Assembly: GCA_027365225.1 (NCBI GenBank)
Contig: DAHXNV010000002.1
Span: 62,001 to 126,000, forward strand
Source: Gammaproteobacteria bacterium
Lineage (GTDB): Bacteria; Pseudomonadota; Gammaproteobacteria; Steroidobacterales; Steroidobacteraceae
Length of the DNA stretch: 64,000 bases
Direction: 5' to 3'
Within the stretch, counting starts at the first letter, position 1. Every line of letters begins with the position of its first letter. The notes under the pieces were generated by a model that was given only the letters and a program-made list of their open reading frames with translations, was not told where the DNA came from and did no database searches. Position numbers and translations under genes: made by a program. Below, in pieces: positions 30,671-46,672 of the stretch.

Positions 30671-31522
30671 TCAGCCGCCCTGCCGCGCACCGAGCAGCGA
30701 CTCCTCGAAGGGGCGCGCCTTGGCGGCCGCGTCCAGATCCTTCAGGGTCCGCAGCAGCGGCTCGATGCGATCGAGCGGCCAGGCATTCGGTCCGTCGGAG
30801 AGCGCCCGGGCCGGATCGGGATGGGTCTCGAGGAACACCCCGGCAACGCCGGCGGCCACCGCCGCGCGCGCCAGCACCGGCACGAACTCCCGCTGCCCGC
30901 CGGAACTGGCACCAAGCCCGCCCGGCAGCTGCACCGAGTGGGTGGCGTCGAAGATGACCGGACAGCCGCACTCGCGCATCACCGCGAGCGAGCGCATGTC
31001 GGCGACCAGGTTGTTGTAACCGAAGGAGAATCCCCGCTCGCAGACCATGATGGCAGCGTTGCCCGTGGAGCGGGCCTTCTCGACCACGTTGCGCATCTCC
31101 CACGGAGAGAGGAACTGGCCCTTCTTGATGTTGACCGGCTTGCCGCACGCGGCCACCGCCAGAATGAAATTGGTCTGGCGGCACAGGAACGCCGGGGTCT
31201 GCAGCACATCGACGACCGCGGCGACTTCCTGCAGCGGAGTGTCCTCGTGCACGTCGGTGAGCACCGGCACCTGGAACGTGCGCCGCACGCCCTCGAGCAC
31301 CTTCAGGCCCTGCTCGAGCCCCGGCCCGCGATAGCTGCTGCGTGAGGAGCGGTTGGCCTTGTCGAAGGAGCACTTGAACACGAACGGCAGGCCGAGCTCG
31401 CCGGTGAGGGCCTTGAGGCGCCCCGCGACCTCCTGGGTCAGCGTCTCGCTCTCGATGACGCACGGTCCGGCGATGACCAGCAGCGGTTGATCGAGTCCGA
31501 TGGTCGCGCCGGCGAGCCGCAT
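30671..31522 (-). CDS. kdsA: 3-deoxy-8-phosphooctulonate synthase
   Basis: [26 protein letters not shown]...[12 protein letters not shown]...PVLTDVHED. Confidence 0.97.
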   Translation of the reverse strand: MRLAGATIGLDQPLLVIAGPCVIESETLTQEVAGRLKALTGELGLPFVFKCSFDKANRSSRSSYRGPGLEQGLKVLEGVRRTFQVPVLTDVHEDTPLQEVAAVVDVLQTPAFLCRQTNFILAVAACGKPVNIKKGQFLSPWEMRNVVEKARSTGNAAIMVCERGFSFGYNNLVADMRSLAVMRECGCPVIFDATHSVQLPGGLGASSGGQREFVPVLARAAVAAGVAGVFLETHPDPARALSDGPNAWPLDRIEPLLRTLKDLDAAAKARPFEESLLGARQGG

Positions 31523-31528
31523 GGGTGC

Positions 31529-34652
<3,124 letters not shown>

Positions 34653-34671
34653 CGCGCCGGTCCCGCCCCGC

Positions 34672-35637
34672 TCACGACGAACTCTCCCCGAAGACCCCGA
34701 AGCCCGCGATGCGCGCATCGCGGGCGCGGCGCACGGCCTCGATCGGCTCGGCCTCGAGCGCATCGAGGTGGCGCAGAACCGCGGCCTTGAGCGCTGCGGC
34801 CGCGGCCACCGGATCGCGGTGCGCCCCGCCGAGGGGCTCTTCGATGACCTCATCGACCAGGGCCAGGCGCTTGAGCTGCTGGGCCGTCATGTTCAGCGCC
34901 TCCGCCGCCGCCTCGCGCTTGTCCTGGCTCTTCCACAGGATCGAGGCGCAACCTTCCGGGGAGATCACCGAGTAGGTGCTGTACTGCAGCATCAACAGTC
35001 GATCGCACACTCCGATGGCGAGCGCCCCGCCCGAGCCGCCCTCCCCGGTGACCACCGTGACGATGGGCACATTGAGCTCCGACATCTCGAGCAGGTTGCG
35101 GGCGATCGCCTCGCTCTGCCCGCGCTCCTCGGCACCGACCCCCGGATAGGCCCCCTGGGTGTCGATCAGCGTCAGCAGCGGCAGGCCGAATCGCTCGGCG
35201 AGGTGCATCAGCCGCAGCGCCTTGCGATAGCCCTCGGGCCGCGGCATGCCGTAGTTGCGCCGCACACGCTCCTTGGTGTCGCGGCCCTTCTGGTGGCCGA
35301 TGATCATGATCGGCCGCCCGTCGATGCGCGCCACGCCGCCGACGATCGCCGCATCGTCGGCGTACATGCGATCCCCGTGCAACTCGTGAAACTCGGTGCA
35401 GATCGCCCCGATGTAATCGAGCGTGTAGGGCCGGTGCGGATGGCGTGCGAGCTGCGTGATCTGCCAGGGCGTGAGGCTCGCGAAGATGCTGACGGTCAAC
35501 TGGCGGCTCTTGGCCTGCAGCCGGCCGATCTCCTCCTTGATGTTGAATTCCTGGTCGCTGGTGACGTGTTTGAGCTCCTCGATCTTCGCTTCGAGCTCGG
35601 CGATGGGCTGTTCGAAATCGAGAAAGGCGACGGCCAT
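34672..35637 (-). CDS. accA: Acetyl-CoA carboxylase carboxyltransferase subunit alpha
   Basis: [18 protein letters not shown]...[12 protein letters not shown]...[18 protein letters not shown]...[37 protein letters not shown]. Confidence 0.98.
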   Translation of the reverse strand: MAVAFLDFEQPIAELEAKIEELKHVTSDQEFNIKEEIGRLQAKSRQLTVSIFASLTPWQITQLARHPHRPYTLDYIGAICTEFHELHGDRMYADDAAIVGGVARIDGRPIMIIGHQKGRDTKERVRRNYGMPRPEGYRKALRLMHLAERFGLPLLTLIDTQGAYPGVGAEERGQSEAIARNLLEMSELNVPIVTVVTGEGGSGGALAIGVCDRLLMLQYSTYSVISPEGCASILWKSQDKREAAAEALNMTAQQLKRLALVDEVIEEPLGGAHRDPVAAAAALKAAVLRHLDALEAEPIEAVRRARDARIAGFGVFGESSS

Positions 35638-35710
35638 GCGCTGTTCCGCGGTAGTCTTCAGCTGGGCGCGAGCGTACGAGCCCGGGCAGCGAGGCGCAAG
35701 CGCCGGGCGC

Positions 35711-38700
35711 TCAGCGCCCGTCGGCCGAGCGCTGCGGTCCCTCGGGGCTCGCAGCGTAGAGCACCTTGATCGCCGCGGCGCCGAGCAGCTCCTCGAGCGC
35801 CGTGATCAGCTGCGCGGCCGGCCGCACGCTCCACTGCGGCGCCAGCGCGAGCAGGCCGCGGGCAAGACCGCTCGAGTACTCGATGGCGATCGGACAGGGC
35901 CCGGGCCGGAACCGCTCGAGCAGTTGCGCCAGCTGGTCCTGCAGCCCCGCGCCGGCATGGGCCGGCCAGCGCAGCACGATGCGCCGGGCCTGCTGCTCGC
36001 ACACCTGGGTCAGATCGCTCAATCGGCGCACCGTGAGCCGCCATGCGTCCACGAACTCATCGAAGCGCAGCTGCCCCTCGGCGAGCACCAGCGCGTCCTT
36101 GACGATCAGCTCGCGGTATGTCTGGTACTGCTCCTCGAACAGACTCGCCTCCAGCCGGCCCGTGGCGTCATCGAGCGTCACGATCACCCGCGGTCCGCGC
36201 TTGCGCACCTCGTCGATCAACCCGGCCACGCTCACCGCGCGGGCAGCGCGCGCGCGCCCGCCCTCCATGGCGGGACGATCTGCAACCAGAGCGCCGATGC
36301 GGTGGCTCACCACATGCTGCAGCAACGCCTCGAGCGCCCCGATCGGGTGACCGGTGAGATACAACCCGAGCGTGTCGCGCTCCCCGGCCAGGCGCTTGGA
36401 CTGCGGCCACTCGCGCACCTCGGCGGCGCGCGGCGCCGCGGCGCTCGCGGCACTCGCGGCGCTCTGTCCGGGCGCGAGCCCGAACAGATCGTCCTGGCCG
36501 GCGCGACTCGCCTTGGAGTTCTGCTCCCCGAGCTGCATCGCCGCCGGCAAACGCTCCATCAGCGCGGCGCGGCTTGCACCGAGGGCATCGAGACTTCCCG
36601 AGCGCAGCAGCGCCTCGAGCACCCGCCGGTTGAGCTTCTGCAGGTCGAGACGGCGGCACAAATCCTCGAGCGAGGCGAACGGCCCGTGCGCCTCGCGCTC
36701 GCCGATCAGCGTCTCGGCCGCGCCCCGGCCGACGCCGCGGATGGCGCCGAGCCCGTAGCGTATGGCGCGCCCCTCGGCGGTAAACGGATACTGCGAGGTG
36801 TTGACGTCGGGCGGCAGCACCGTGAGGTCCATCTCGGCGCATTCGCGGATCAGGATGACGACCTTGTCGGTATGATCCATGTCCGCCGAGAGCATCGCCG
36901 CCATGAACTGCGCCGGATAGTGCGCCTTGAGGTAGGCGGTCTGATAGGACAGCAGCGCGTACGCGGCGGCATGCGATTTGTTGAAGCCGTAGCCGGCGAA
37001 CTTCTCCATCTGATCGAAGATCGCGTTGGCGACCGGCCCGTCGATGCCGCGCGCGGCGGCGCCCGCGACGAACACGCTGCGCTGCTTGGCCATCTCCTCG
37101 GGCTTCTTCTTGCCCATGGCACGGCGCAGCAGGTCGGCGCCCCCGAGCGTGTAGCCGGCCAGGCGCTGGGCGATCTGCATCACCTGCTCCTGATAGACGA
37201 ACACCCCGTACGTGACCCCGAGCACTTCCTTCATGTCCGGGTGCAGATACTCGGGCTGTTTGCCGTGCTTGCAGGCGACATACTCGGGAATCAGCTCCAT
37301 GGGGCCGGGCCTGAACAGCGCGCCGAGGGCGATCAGGTCCTCGAACCGATCGGGCTTGGCATCCTTCAGCAGACGCTGCATGCCGCTCGATTCGAACTGG
37401 AAAACCGCCACGGTCCGGGCCTTCTTCAGCACCCGCTCATAGGTCGGCGGGTCATCGAGGGGGATCTTGCCGATATCGAGCGGCGCCTCGCCCGCCTGCG
37501 CGCGCAGCGCATTGATCGACTTGACCGCCCAATCGATGATGGTGAGCGTGCGCAGCCCGAGGAAATCGAACTTCACCAGTCCGGCGGCCTCGACATCGTC
37601 CTTGTCGAACTGCGTCACGACGCTGCCGCCCTCGGCATCGCAGTAAAGGGGCGCGAAGTCGGTCAGCACCGAGGGGGCGATGACCACGCCCCCGGCATGC
37701 ATCCCGGCGTTGCGGGTCAGACCCTCGAGCGAGCGCGCAAGATCGATCAGCCCGCGCACCTCATCCTCGCGCTCGTAGAGCTGCTTGAGCTCCGGCTCCT
37801 TCGCGAGGGCTTCATCGAGCGTGATACCGAGTTCGAACGGAATGAGCTTGGCGATCTTGTCGACGTAGCCGTAGCTGATGCCGAGCACGCGCCCGGTATC
37901 GCGCACCACGGCCTTCGCCGCCATCGTGCCGTAGGTGATGATCTGCGAGACGCGCTCCCGTCCGTAGCGCTCGGCGACGTACTCGATCACGCGGTCGCGC
38001 CCTTCCATGCAGAAATCGACGTCGAAGTCGGGCATGGAAACGCGCTCGGGATTGAGGAAGCGCTCGAACAGCAGATCGTAGCGCAGCGGATCGAGGTCGG
38101 TGATGCCGAGGCTGTAGGCGACCAGGGAGCCGGCGCCCGAGCCTCGCCCCGGGCCGACCGGTACGCCGTGCTCGCGCGCCCAGCGGATGAAGTCCGCGAC
38201 GATCAGGAAGTACCCGGCGAAGCCCATCTGACAGATGACCTCGAGTTCCGAGCGCAGGCGCTCGCGGTAGGCCGCGGTTGCGGCATAGGGCGCGCTCGCC
38301 GGCTCCACAGCGCTCGCCCCCTCGTCGGCGCCGTCCCGCGGTCGAGCCGCTTGCACCTGCGCCAGCCCCTGGTCTTGCAGCCGCCGCTGCAATCCGGCGG
38401 CGGCCTGCCCGCGCAGGAAATCCTCGGCGCTGCCCCCGCCCGGGACCGGATAGGCCGGCAGGCGCGGCCGACCGAGCTCGAGCACCAGCGCGGTGCGCCG
38501 CGCGATCTCGACGGCGTTCGCGAGCGCTTCGGGAATGTCGGCGAAACGCTCGCTCATCTGTGCGGCGGTGCGCAGGAACTGCTCGGCCGTGTAGCGGCGA
38601 GGGCGGGTGGGATCGGCAAGCTGCCTGCCCTCGTGGATGCAGACGCGTGCCTCGTGCGATTCGAAATCTTCGGGCCCGAGGAAACGCACGTCGTTGGTGG

Positions 38701-39292
38701 CCACCACGGGCACGCCGTGGCGCGCGGCCAGATCGAGCGCCGCGCCGATGTAGGCCTCCTCGCCTGCTCGGCCGAGCCGCTGCAACTCGAGGTAGTACCG
38801 ATCCGGCAGCAGTGTCTGCCAGTGCTCGAGGGCAACCCGCGCATCGTGCTCGCGCCCGTTGAGGAGCGCACGGCCCACGTCGCCCTCGGCAGCGCAGGAC
38901 AGTCCGATCAGTCCGGCCAGATTCTCCGCCGTCAGCCACTGGCGCGCGATCGTCGGCACGCCGCGCTGCTGGCCCTCCAGATACGCGCGGCTGACCAGGC
39001 GCGTCACGTTGCGGTAGCCGTCCTGCGATTGGCACAGGAGCGTCAGTCGGCTCGGCGGCTGATGCTCGCCGCTTTCGCGCACCAGCAGATCGACTCCGAT
39101 CACCGGCTGCACGCCGCGCGCGAGCGCGGCGCGATAGAACTTGACCATCGCGAACAGGTTGCTCTGATCGGTCACCGCCACCGCCGGCATGCCCGCGGCG
39201 GCCACCGCCTCGATCAGCTGCGGCACGCGCACGACGCTGTCGAGCAGCGAGTACTCGGTGTGCAGGCGCAGATGGACGAACTCGGCGGCCAT
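35711..39292 (-). CDS. dnaE: DNA polymerase III subunit alpha
   Basis: [23 protein letters not shown]...[49 protein letters not shown]. Confidence 0.98.
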   Translation of the reverse strand: MAAEFVHLRLHTEYSLLDSVVRVPQLIEAVAAAGMPAVAVTDQSNLFAMVKFYRAALARGVQPVIGVDLLVRESGEHQPPSRLTLLCQSQDGYRNVTRLVSRAYLEGQQRGVPTIARQWLTAENLAGLIGLSCAAEGDVGRALLNGREHDARVALEHWQTLLPDRYYLELQRLGRAGEEAYIGAALDLAARHGVPVVATNDVRFLGPEDFESHEARVCIHEGRQLADPTRPRRYTAEQFLRTAAQMSERFADIPEALANAVEIARRTALVLELGRPRLPAYPVPGGGSAEDFLRGQAAAGLQRRLQDQGLAQVQAARPRDGADEGASAVEPASAPYAATAAYRERLRSELEVICQMGFAGYFLIVADFIRWAREHGVPVGPGRGSGAGSLVAYSLGITDLDPLRYDLLFERFLNPERVSMPDFDVDFCMEGRDRVIEYVAERYGRERVSQIITYGTMAAKAVVRDTGRVLGISYGYVDKIAKLIPFELGITLDEALAKEPELKQLYEREDEVRGLIDLARSLEGLTRNAGMHAGGVVIAPSVLTDFAPLYCDAEGGSVVTQFDKDDVEAAGLVKFDFLGLRTLTIIDWAVKSINALRAQAGEAPLDIGKIPLDDPPTYERVLKKARTVAVFQFESSGMQRLLKDAKPDRFEDLIALGALFRPGPMELIPEYVACKHGKQPEYLHPDMKEVLGVTYGVFVYQEQVMQIAQRLAGYTLGGADLLRRAMGKKKPEEMAKQRSVFVAGAAARGIDGPVANAIFDQMEKFAGYGFNKSHAAAYALLSYQTAYLKAHYPAQFMAAMLSADMDHTDKVVILIRECAEMDLTVLPPDVNTSQYPFTAEGRAIRYGLGAIRGVGRGAAETLIGEREAHGPFASLEDLCRRLDLQKLNRRVLEALLRSGSLDALGASRAALMERLPAAMQLGEQNSKASRAGQDDLFGLAPGQSAASAASAAAPRAAEVREWPQSKRLAGERDTLGLYLTGHPIGALEALLQHVVSHRIGALVADRPAMEGGRARAARAVSVAGLIDEVRKRGPRVIVTLDDATGRLEASLFEEQYQTYRELIVKDALVLAEGQLRFDEFVDAWRLTVRRLSDLTQVCEQQARRIVLRWPAHAGAGLQDQLAQLLERFRPGPCPIAIEYSSGLARGLLALAPQWSVRPAAQLITALEELLGAAAIKVLYAASPEGPQRSADGR

Positions 39293-39297
39293 GGCCC

Positions 39298-39954
39298 TTA
39301 GGCTCGGGGCGGGCGGATTTGCCCGGGAGCGGCCAGGTCGGTTGCGGCCGCGAACTGCGCCGCCGCCGCGCGCACCGGCGCAAACGACAGCCGATGCTCG
39401 CTCGAGGGTCCGAGTCTGCGCAGCGCCGCCAGATGCGCCGCCGTGCCATATCCCTTGTGGCGCGCGAAGCCGTAGCCGGGATGATGACCCTCGAGCACGC
39501 GCATCAGCGCGTCGCGATGCGTCTTGGCGAGAATCGAGGCGGCGCTGATGGCCGGCACGAGCGCATCGCCGCCGATGATGGTCTCGACCGTGCAGCCGAG
39601 ATCGCCCAGCGGCGGCGCGCGGTTGCCGTCGATGCACACGTGCGCCGGCCGCACGGCGAGGGCGAGCAACGCCCGGCGCATCGCCAACAGCGTCGCCTGC
39701 AGGATGTTGAGCGTGTCGATTTCCCCGCACTCGGCGCTGCCGATCGCCCAGGCGCGCGCGCGCGCGCGAATGAGTGGGGCGAGGCGCTCGCGCTGCGGCT
39801 CGCTCAAGCGCTTGGAGTCCTCGAGCCCATCGATGGGACGGGACGGATCGAGAATCACCGCCGCGGCCACCACCGGCCCGGCGAGCGGGCCGCGGCCGGC
39901 CTCATCGACGCCCGCGACCGACTCGGGCCGCGCGCGCGCATGCGCGCCGCTCAT
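39298..39954 (-). CDS. rnhB: Ribonuclease HII
   Basis: [23 protein letters not shown]...[13 protein letters not shown]. Confidence 0.97.
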   Translation of the reverse strand: MSGAHARARPESVAGVDEAGRGPLAGPVVAAAVILDPSRPIDGLEDSKRLSEPQRERLAPLIRARARAWAIGSAECGEIDTLNILQATLLAMRRALLALAVRPAHVCIDGNRAPPLGDLGCTVETIIGGDALVPAISAASILAKTHRDALMRVLEGHHPGYGFARHKGYGTAAHLAALRRLGPSSEHRLSFAPVRAAAAQFAAATDLAAPGQIRPPRA

Positions 39955-41162
39955 GCGCCCTCGCCGCTCGCGCCCCGCTGCGTCAGGCGCACGATGGCCT
40001 CGGCGGCGCGCTGCGCGCCCCCGCGCCGCAATTCGCGATGGATCCGCTCAAACTCGACCGCCAGCCTCCCGCGGTAGTCGCCGTCCTGCAGGCACTCGAG
40101 CAGCGCCGCGCCGAGCGCCGCGCCACTGACCTGCCGTTGCAGGAACTCGGGCACGAATGCCCGGCCGAGCAACAGATTGGGTTGTGAGAAATACGGCACC
40201 TTCACCAGCCGTAACCTGCGCAGGACGAACGTGGTGAGCGCGCCCATGCGATACGCCACGACCATCACCCGGCGCGAAAGCAATGTCTCGAGTGTAGCGG
40301 TTCCGGAAGCCACGAGCGCGCCGTCACAGGCGGCCAGCGCCCGCTGCGCCTGGCCCTCGATCAGCATCACCTCTGGAGCATCAGGCACTTGCGACAACTT
40401 CCTCAGGAACGTCTCCCGCGTGCGCGCACTCGCCATGGGCGCGATGAACCGTACCGCGGGCGCCCGCCGCGCGATCCAGGCCGCCGCCGCGGCAAAGTCC
40501 GCCCCCAGCCGCTCGACCTCCCCGAGGCGACTGCCCGGCAGCAGTGCCACGACGGTCGCCTGCGGCGCAAGGCCGAGCGCGGCGCGCGCGCCGGCGCGGT
40601 CCACCTCCAGCGGTATCTGATCGGCCAACGGATGTCCGACGAACTCGGCCCGCACCCCGTGGCGGGTGTAGAAGCCGGTCTCGAACGGCAGCAGACACAG
40701 CACCAGATCGCAGGCCCGGCCGATCTTGCGCACCCGGCTCTGCCGCCAGGCCCAGACCTGCGGGGCCACGTATTGCACGGTGGGCACACCACGGGCGCGC
40801 AGGCCCCGGGCCAGGCCCAGATTGAATGCGGGCGCATCGATGCCGATGAACACATCGGGCTCGGCCGCAATGAAGCGCCGCATGAGCGCGGAGCGCAGCC
40901 TGATCAGGCGCGGCAGATGCGGCAGCACCTCGGTGAAGCCCATGACGGCGAGCGTCTCGGCGTCCTCCCAAGCCTCGCAGCCGGCGGCCTGCATCTTCGG
41001 CCCGGCGACCCCGAAGCACTGCAGCCGTCCGACCCGCTCGCGCAGCGCCGTGATCAGCGCCGCACCGAGCTGATCCCCGGAGGCCTCGCCGGCCACGATC
41101 CCCACACGCAACCGCGCGCGCGCGAGGGCCGCCTGGGGCGGGCAGCCCGGCGGCTCGCTCAT
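39951..41162 (-). CDS. lpxB: Lipid-A-disaccharide synthase
   Basis: [19 protein letters not shown]...[16 protein letters not shown]...YVAPQVWAW...[14 protein letters not shown]. Confidence 0.97.
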   Translation of the reverse strand: MSEPPGCPPQAALARARLRVGIVAGEASGDQLGAALITALRERVGRLQCFGVAGPKMQAAGCEAWEDAETLAVMGFTEVLPHLPRLIRLRSALMRRFIAAEPDVFIGIDAPAFNLGLARGLRARGVPTVQYVAPQVWAWRQSRVRKIGRACDLVLCLLPFETGFYTRHGVRAEFVGHPLADQIPLEVDRAGARAALGLAPQATVVALLPGSRLGEVERLGADFAAAAAWIARRAPAVRFIAPMASARTRETFLRKLSQVPDAPEVMLIEGQAQRALAACDGALVASGTATLETLLSRRVMVVAYRMGALTTFVLRRLRLVKVPYFSQPNLLLGRAFVPEFLQRQVSGAALGAALLECLQDGDYRGRLAVEFERIHRELRRGGAQRAAEAIVRLTQRGASGEGA

Positions 41163-41929
41163 CGCACGACGCTGCGGCCGCTGTGGCGGATGAACTCGAT
41201 GAACATCTTCACTTCGGGCTCACCGCCGGCGAGGGACTCGAGCCGCTCGAGCGCCTCGATCAGGCGCAGGCCGCTGCGATAGACGACCCGGTAGGCCTCG
41301 CGAATGTTACGAATCTGTGCCGGCCCGAACCCGCGCCGCTTCAGGCCCTCCGCGTTGATCGCGTGCGGCACCGCCGGATTGCCCGCCACCATCACGTACG
41401 GCGGCACATCGCGGGTCACGATGGCCCCGCCGGCGAGAAAGGCGTGCGCGCCGACCTTGCTGAACTGATGCACGGCGGTCAGACCGCCGAGGATCGCCCA
41501 ATCGCCGATCTCGACGTGGCCGCCGAGCGCGGCGCAGTTGGCGAACACCGTGTTGTTGCCGACCGTGCAGTCGTGCGCCACGTGCGCGTACGCCATGAAC
41601 AGGTTGTCATTGCCGATGCGAGTGACGCCCTCGGCATGCGCCGTGCCGCGATTGACTGTGGTGAACTCGCGGAACACGTTGCCATCGCCGATCTCGAGCC
41701 GGGTCGGCTCGCCGCGATACTTCATGTCCTGGGGCGCATCGCCGATCGAGGCGAACTGGAACACTCGGTTGTGCGCGCCGATCCGCGTCGGGCCGTTGAG
41801 CACCACGTGCGGACCGACCACCGTGCCGGTGCCGATGGTGACATCCGGGCCGATGATGCTGAAGGGACCTACCGTGACGTCGGGCGCAAGCTGCGCCCGC
41901 GGCGAGACCACGGCACGCGAGTCGATCAC
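41159..41929 (-). CDS. lpxA: UDP-N-acetylglucosamine acyltransferase (GTG start)
   Basis: [33 protein letters not shown]...left-handed beta-helix hexapeptides; LpxA C-terminal domain. Confidence 0.97.
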   Translation of the reverse strand: MIDSRAVVSPRAQLAPDVTVGPFSIIGPDVTIGTGTVVGPHVVLNGPTRIGAHNRVFQFASIGDAPQDMKYRGEPTRLEIGDGNVFREFTTVNRGTAHAEGVTRIGNDNLFMAYAHVAHDCTVGNNTVFANCAALGGHVEIGDWAILGGLTAVHQFSKVGAHAFLAGGAIVTRDVPPYVMVAGNPAVPHAINAEGLKRRGFGPAQIRNIREAYRVVYRSGLRLIEALERLESLAGGEPEVKMFIEFIRHSGRSVVR

Positions 41930-42378
41930 CGGCCGGCCTCCGGAGTGACCATGATCTGCGCGTGCGCGACTTCCCCGGCCCCGACCCGGGCGCTGGTGGA
42001 GAAACGCCAGATACCGCGCAGGCAACGATCCAAGTTCGCCTCGAGAATGAGCTGATCGCCCGGCTCGACCGGCTTGCGGAAACGCGCGTTGTCGATGCCG
42101 ACGAAGTAGAACCGACTGTCCTCGTGCGGGACCGTGTCGGAGCTGAGAAAAGTCAGGATTCCCGCCGCCTGCGCCAGAGCCTCGATGATGATCACCCCCG
42201 GCATGACCGGGCGGCCGGGAAAGTGCCCCGGAAAGAACGGCTCGTCGTACGTGACGTTCTTCAGGGCGCGGATGCTCTCTCCCGAGTGCCACTCGAGCAC
42301 TCGATCCACCAGCATGAACGGATAGCGATGCGGCAGCAGCCGCAGGATGGCATGAATGTCGAGCTGCGCTTCAGTCAT
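41926..42378 (-). CDS. fabZ: 3-hydroxyacyl-ACP dehydratase FabZ
   Basis: [25 protein letters not shown]...[26 protein letters not shown]. Confidence 0.98.
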   Translation of the reverse strand: MTEAQLDIHAILRLLPHRYPFMLVDRVLEWHSGESIRALKNVTYDEPFFPGHFPGRPVMPGVIIIEALAQAAGILTFLSSDTVPHEDSRFYFVGIDNARFRKPVEPGDQLILEANLDRCLRGIWRFSTSARVGAGEVAHAQIMVTPEAGR

Positions 42379-43417
42379 CGTCCTCTTCTTCCAGGTCCTG
42401 CGCGGGTGCCACGCGCCGCTCGAGCGCACTCAGCCGCTCGGCGAGCGATTCGATGCGCTTGAAGCGAGCCACCAGGCGTCGCCAGCGCTGTGCCTGCTCG
42501 TATGGGATTCCCCCGGAGTATACGCCCGGACGGGTGATCGAATGGCTGACCATGGTGCACCCGGTGATGACCACCTCGTCGCAGATCGTCAGATGGCCGC
42601 CGATGCCGACCTGACCGCCGATCATGCAACGGCGCCCGATGCGCGTGCTGCCCGAGACCCCGACGCACGCCGCCAGGGCGGTGTGCGCCCCGATATGCAC
42701 GTTGTGGGCGATCTGGATGAGGTTGTCGAGCTTGACGCCCTCCTCGATCACGGTGTCCTCGATCGCGCCACGGTCGATGGCCGTGTTGGCCCCGATCTCC
42801 ACGTCCGCGCCGATGCGCACCGCGCCGATCTGGGGCACCTTCAGCCAGCGTCCCTGCTCCGGCGCGAACCCGAAACCGTCCCCGCCAATCACCGCCCCCG
42901 GCTGCACCACCGTGCGCGCCCCGATCTGCACGCCGCGGCACAACGTCACGCGCCCGGCCAGCCGCACGTCCTCGCCGATGAGCACCGCGCTCTCGAGCAG
43001 GCACTGCGGGCCGATGTAGGCGCGCGCCCCGACCACCGCGCCCGCGCCGATCACACTCAGCGGACCGACGTGCGCGCTGGGGTCGACGTGGGCATCGGGC
43101 GACACCACCGCCGAGGGGTGGATCCCGCTCGGGCCGAGCGGCTCGGGATGCAGCAGCGCGCAGATGCGGGCGAAGGTGACATGGGGATTGACGCAGATGA
43201 GCGCCGCGACCGGGCAGGCCGCGGCGCTGGCCGCATCGAGCACCACCGCCCCGGCGCGCGTCGCGGCGAGCTGGGCCCGATAGCGCGGGTTGGCGAGAAA
43301 CGCCACCGCACGCGCATCGGCGCTCGAGAGCGTCGCCACCCGCTCGACCGTGAGCCGCGGATCGCCGCGAAGCTCGCAGCCGAAACGGACCGCGAGCTCG
43401 CCGATCGAGACGCTCAT
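42371..43417 (-). CDS. lpxD: UDP-3-O-(3-hydroxymyristoyl)glucosamine N-acyltransferase
   Basis: Hexapeptide repeats; [19 protein letters not shown]...[41 protein letters not shown]. Confidence 0.97.
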   Translation of the reverse strand: MSVSIGELAVRFGCELRGDPRLTVERVATLSSADARAVAFLANPRYRAQLAATRAGAVVLDAASAAACPVAALICVNPHVTFARICALLHPEPLGPSGIHPSAVVSPDAHVDPSAHVGPLSVIGAGAVVGARAYIGPQCLLESAVLIGEDVRLAGRVTLCRGVQIGARTVVQPGAVIGGDGFGFAPEQGRWLKVPQIGAVRIGADVEIGANTAIDRGAIEDTVIEEGVKLDNLIQIAHNVHIGAHTALAACVGVSGSTRIGRRCMIGGQVGIGGHLTICDEVVITGCTMVSHSITRPGVYSGGIPYEQAQRWRRLVARFKRIESLAERLSALERRVAPAQDLEEEDDD

Positions 43418-43433
43418 CGCACGGGCAAGCCGA

Positions 43434-43973
43434 TCAGTGGGCCGGTGCGGGAGCCTTGAGCACCTTCAGCAGCGCCGGGGTGAGGTCCATGCCGGGATCG
43501 GCATAGATCACCCCGTTGGCGAGCACCAGACTGTACCCGTGCTGCTCGGCATAGTGCTGCACGGTCGCCGCCACCGCCTTCTGAACCCGGGTGAACAGCT
43601 TGTCCCGGCGGGTGCTCAGGGCCTGCTGAGTCTGCAGGGACTCCTTGCGGAAGGCCTCGAGCTTCTCGCGCAGATCGAGTTCGGCCTGGGCCACTTGGTC
43701 CTGCGTCATGGTCGCCTGGTTGCGCTGCAGGTTCGCCTGCTTGGCCCGCAGGAGCTTCGCTTCGGCCTCGAGCTGCTTCTGTTTAGGCAGGAACTCCGCA
43801 CGCAGCACGGTGAGCGCGGCCTTGTACTGCGGCGATGACTCTACCAGCACCGCGTAATTGACCACCCCGACCTTCAAGGTCGCAGCCTGCGCTTGCGCGG
43901 CTGCCAGTCCCGTAACCAGCAATCCGACGGCGATCATCCAACCCACTGAACGGCTTCTGCTCAAGCACTTCAC
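43434..43973 (-). CDS. skp: OmpH/Skp family periplasmic chaperone (GTG start)
   Basis: Signal peptide, [21 protein letters not shown]..., coiled coil; between bamA and lpxD. Confidence 0.9.
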   Translation of the reverse strand: MKCLSRSRSVGWMIAVGLLVTGLAAAQAQAATLKVGVVNYAVLVESSPQYKAALTVLRAEFLPKQKQLEAEAKLLRAKQANLQRNQATMTQDQVAQAELDLREKLEAFRKESLQTQQALSTRRDKLFTRVQKAVAATVQHYAEQHGYSLVLANGVIYADPGMDLTPALLKVLKAPAPAH

Positions 43974-44091
43974 GGAAATGCACCTCGCGGAACTGACGGA
44001 AAAGTCGTATAGGCATGAGCGCCCCGCGTCGGGGACGCATTATTCCTCGATTCTACCACCAGCGGCGCCGCGGCGCCCGTCTCCCTGGGGC

Positions 44092-46524
44092 TCAGAAGGC
44101 CTGCCCCACCGTGAACTGGAAGCCCTGGGTCTGGTCGCCGTAGGTATCGAAGCTCGCGCGCTGGGCATTGAGCGGCACGCCGTAGCTGAATCTGAACAGG
44201 CCCATGGGCGACATCCACTCCACCGCCACGCCGACCGAGCGCTTCAGGCTCCCGAAGCCGTGGAAATGATAGTAGACCGGCGTGACGTTGTCCGGCGCGA
44301 AGAACTGCACGCTGTTGCCGGTGTAGAAGACATTGCCCATGTCGAAGAACAGCGCCACTTGCGCGGTCTGGCGCCACTTCTTCGGGATCGGCAGCAGAAG
44401 CTCGTTCTGGCTCACGATATCGAAATTGCCCCCATAGGGGTTGCCGAACTGGTCGCGCGGCCCGAGCCAGTCGGTGCGGAAGCCGCGCACCGAATCCGGT
44501 CCACCGCCGTAGAACAGCCGGTACGGCGGCAGGCCAGTGGTGCCGTCGATGCCATTGCCGTAATCGGAGCGCTCGTAGAACGAGAGTATGAAATGGCGCC
44601 ACAGGGGCACATACAGCTGGTAGTCGATACTCGCCACGAAGTACTGCACCGGGCCGCTGCCGGGAATGGTGATGCTGCCGTTCACCGCGAAGCGCTGGCC
44701 GCGGGTCGCGAACAGGGTGCGATTGCGGTCGTCGAACTGGTAGCCGAGCAGCAACTGCGTGTCGTAATAGTTCGTGCCGTAGAGTTGGTAGTCGTTGTTG
44801 GCATAGTCCTCGTGCACCAGGGCGGTGTACGGGTTGCCGTTCTCCCGTACCCACTGCACCGCCTGCTCGGAGCTGCCGAGCGAGCTGGTCAGCAGCTGGG
44901 CATCCTCGAAAGAGGCGCCGAACGACAGATACTGGAACTCGCTGATCGGGTAGCTCCACTCCGGCCCGAGATTGATCGTCTTGGAGTTGAACTGCGAGGA
45001 CGAGGAGACGAACTGCGTGGAGTCGTTGTAGCTCAACGAGAGCGTCTGCGACACCCCGTTCTGGGTGATGAACGGATCGGTATAGCTGATGTTGTACATC
45101 TTGGCGAACGCCCCGCCCGAGAGGCTGATGTTCAGCTCGTTGCCGGTGCCGAGGAAGTCGGCATCGCCGAAATTCGCGTTCAGCATCAGCTTGTAGGTGG
45201 CCGAATAGCCGAGGCCCCCCGACAGCTGCGCCGCCGGTCCCTGCTTGATCTGGTAATTGACGTCCACCTCATCCGGAGAGCCGGGGACCCGATGCTTCGA
45301 GTACGTCACGCTCTTCACGTACGGCAGGCGCTCGATGAACTGCTTGCCGCGCTCGAGCGACACGTTGGAGAGCCAACCGCCCTCGAGTTGGTGCAGCTCG
45401 CGCCTGAGCACCTTGTCGTTGATGGCGGTTTCGCCCGAGAAGGTGATCTTGCGCACATACACCCGATCGCCCGGATCGACGAAGAAGGTGAGCTCGACCT
45501 GGTGGGTCTTGTTGTCCGGCGTCGGCACGGGGTCGACCTTGGCGAATGCATAGCCGTACTCGCCCAGGCGATCCTCGATGAGCTTCTGCGTATTGCTGAT
45601 CAGCGCCCGGTCGAACACCTCCCCGGGGTGCGCCTGCACCAGCCGCTCGAGCTGGCGCTTCGGCACCACGAACGTCCCGGCCAGCTCGACCTTGGAGATG
45701 CGATAGACCGCGCCCTGCTTGATGTTGATATTGACGTAGATGTTCTTGCGGTCCGGACTGATCTGCACCTGCGTGGAGCGGATCGCGAAGTTCGCGTAGC
45801 CCCGATCCATGTAGAAATTGCGCAGGCGCTCCAGATCGCCCTTCAAGGACGCGCGCGAGTAGCGGTCGTCGTCGTTGTACCAGGACAGCCAGCCCGGGGT
45901 CTTCAGGTGGAAGTGCTGGCGAATCCGCGCCTGCGGGAACCGGGTGTCGCCCACGATGTTGATCGAGCGGATGACCGCGCGCGCGCCTTCGTCGATCTTG
46001 ATCTTGATCTTCACCCGGTTGTCGGTCTGTGGGATGACCTTGGTGTTGATGCGCACCCCGTACTTGCCCCGGCTGTAGTACATGTGGTTCAGATAGCCGG
46101 TGACCTCGGTCAACACCGAGCGGTTGAAGATCTTACCGGGCGCGAGTCCCACGTTGCGCAGGGACTTCATCAGGTTCTTGGTCTTGATCGCCTTGTTGCC
46201 GGTGACCTGGAAGCTCTCGATCGACGGCCGCTCCATCACCACCACGATCAGGGTGTTCCCCCGGCGGCGCATCTCGATGTCGCGGAAGAAGCCGGTGGCG
46301 TACAGCGCCTCGATCGCCCGGCGGATCTTGGCCGGCGTCAGCTGATCGCCGATGTTGATCGGCAGGTAGTTGAACACGGTCCCCGGGGAGATGCGCTGCA
46401 GGCCCTCCACCTTGATGTTGCCCACGGTGAAATCCGCCGCACGCGGCGCGAGGTTACCCTGGGCCATGGCGAGCGCCGAATGAACGGTGAGCGCGACGGC
46501 GGCGAGCGCCAAACGACCTTTCAT
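44092..46524 (-). CDS. bamA: Outer membrane protein assembly factor BamA
   Basis: MKGRLALAAVALTVHSALA signal peptide; POTRA domains; FYGGGPDSVRGFRTDWLGPRD (VRGF motif). Confidence 0.97.
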   Translation of the reverse strand: MKGRLALAAVALTVHSALAMAQGNLAPRAADFTVGNIKVEGLQRISPGTVFNYLPINIGDQLTPAKIRRAIEALYATGFFRDIEMRRRGNTLIVVVMERPSIESFQVTGNKAIKTKNLMKSLRNVGLAPGKIFNRSVLTEVTGYLNHMYYSRGKYGVRINTKVIPQTDNRVKIKIKIDEGARAVIRSINIVGDTRFPQARIRQHFHLKTPGWLSWYNDDDRYSRASLKGDLERLRNFYMDRGYANFAIRSTQVQISPDRKNIYVNINIKQGAVYRISKVELAGTFVVPKRQLERLVQAHPGEVFDRALISNTQKLIEDRLGEYGYAFAKVDPVPTPDNKTHQVELTFFVDPGDRVYVRKITFSGETAINDKVLRRELHQLEGGWLSNVSLERGKQFIERLPYVKSVTYSKHRVPGSPDEVDVNYQIKQGPAAQLSGGLGYSATYKLMLNANFGDADFLGTGNELNISLSGGAFAKMYNISYTDPFITQNGVSQTLSLSYNDSTQFVSSSSQFNSKTINLGPEWSYPISEFQYLSFGASFEDAQLLTSSLGSSEQAVQWVRENGNPYTALVHEDYANNDYQLYGTNYYDTQLLLGYQFDDRNRTLFATRGQRFAVNGSITIPGSGPVQYFVASIDYQLYVPLWRHFILSFYERSDYGNGIDGTTGLPPYRLFYGGGPDSVRGFRTDWLGPRDQFGNPYGGNFDIVSQNELLLPIPKKWRQTAQVALFFDMGNVFYTGNSVQFFAPDNVTPVYYHFHGFGSLKRSVGVAVEWMSPMGLFRFSYGVPLNAQRASFDTYGDQTQGFQFTVGQAF

Positions 46525-46672
46525 ACGGCGCACACCCGATTTGTCACGTAGCGGAACATTTGATCCCAATGTATTGCCTCGAGCACGTGTGTTTCCCCCC
46601 ACGCCCCGGCCGGCAAGACGGCGCGCAGCGCAGCGGACCTCGATTCGGGCCCGGCTTCAATCTGTGCAAGGG

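Noticed and set aside
35456-39301. 1,281-aa plus-strand ORF
   Set aside because: Shadow of dnaE/accA on the other strand; no domain signature.
43858-46551. 897-aa plus-strand ORF
   Set aside because: Antisense shadow of bamA and skp.
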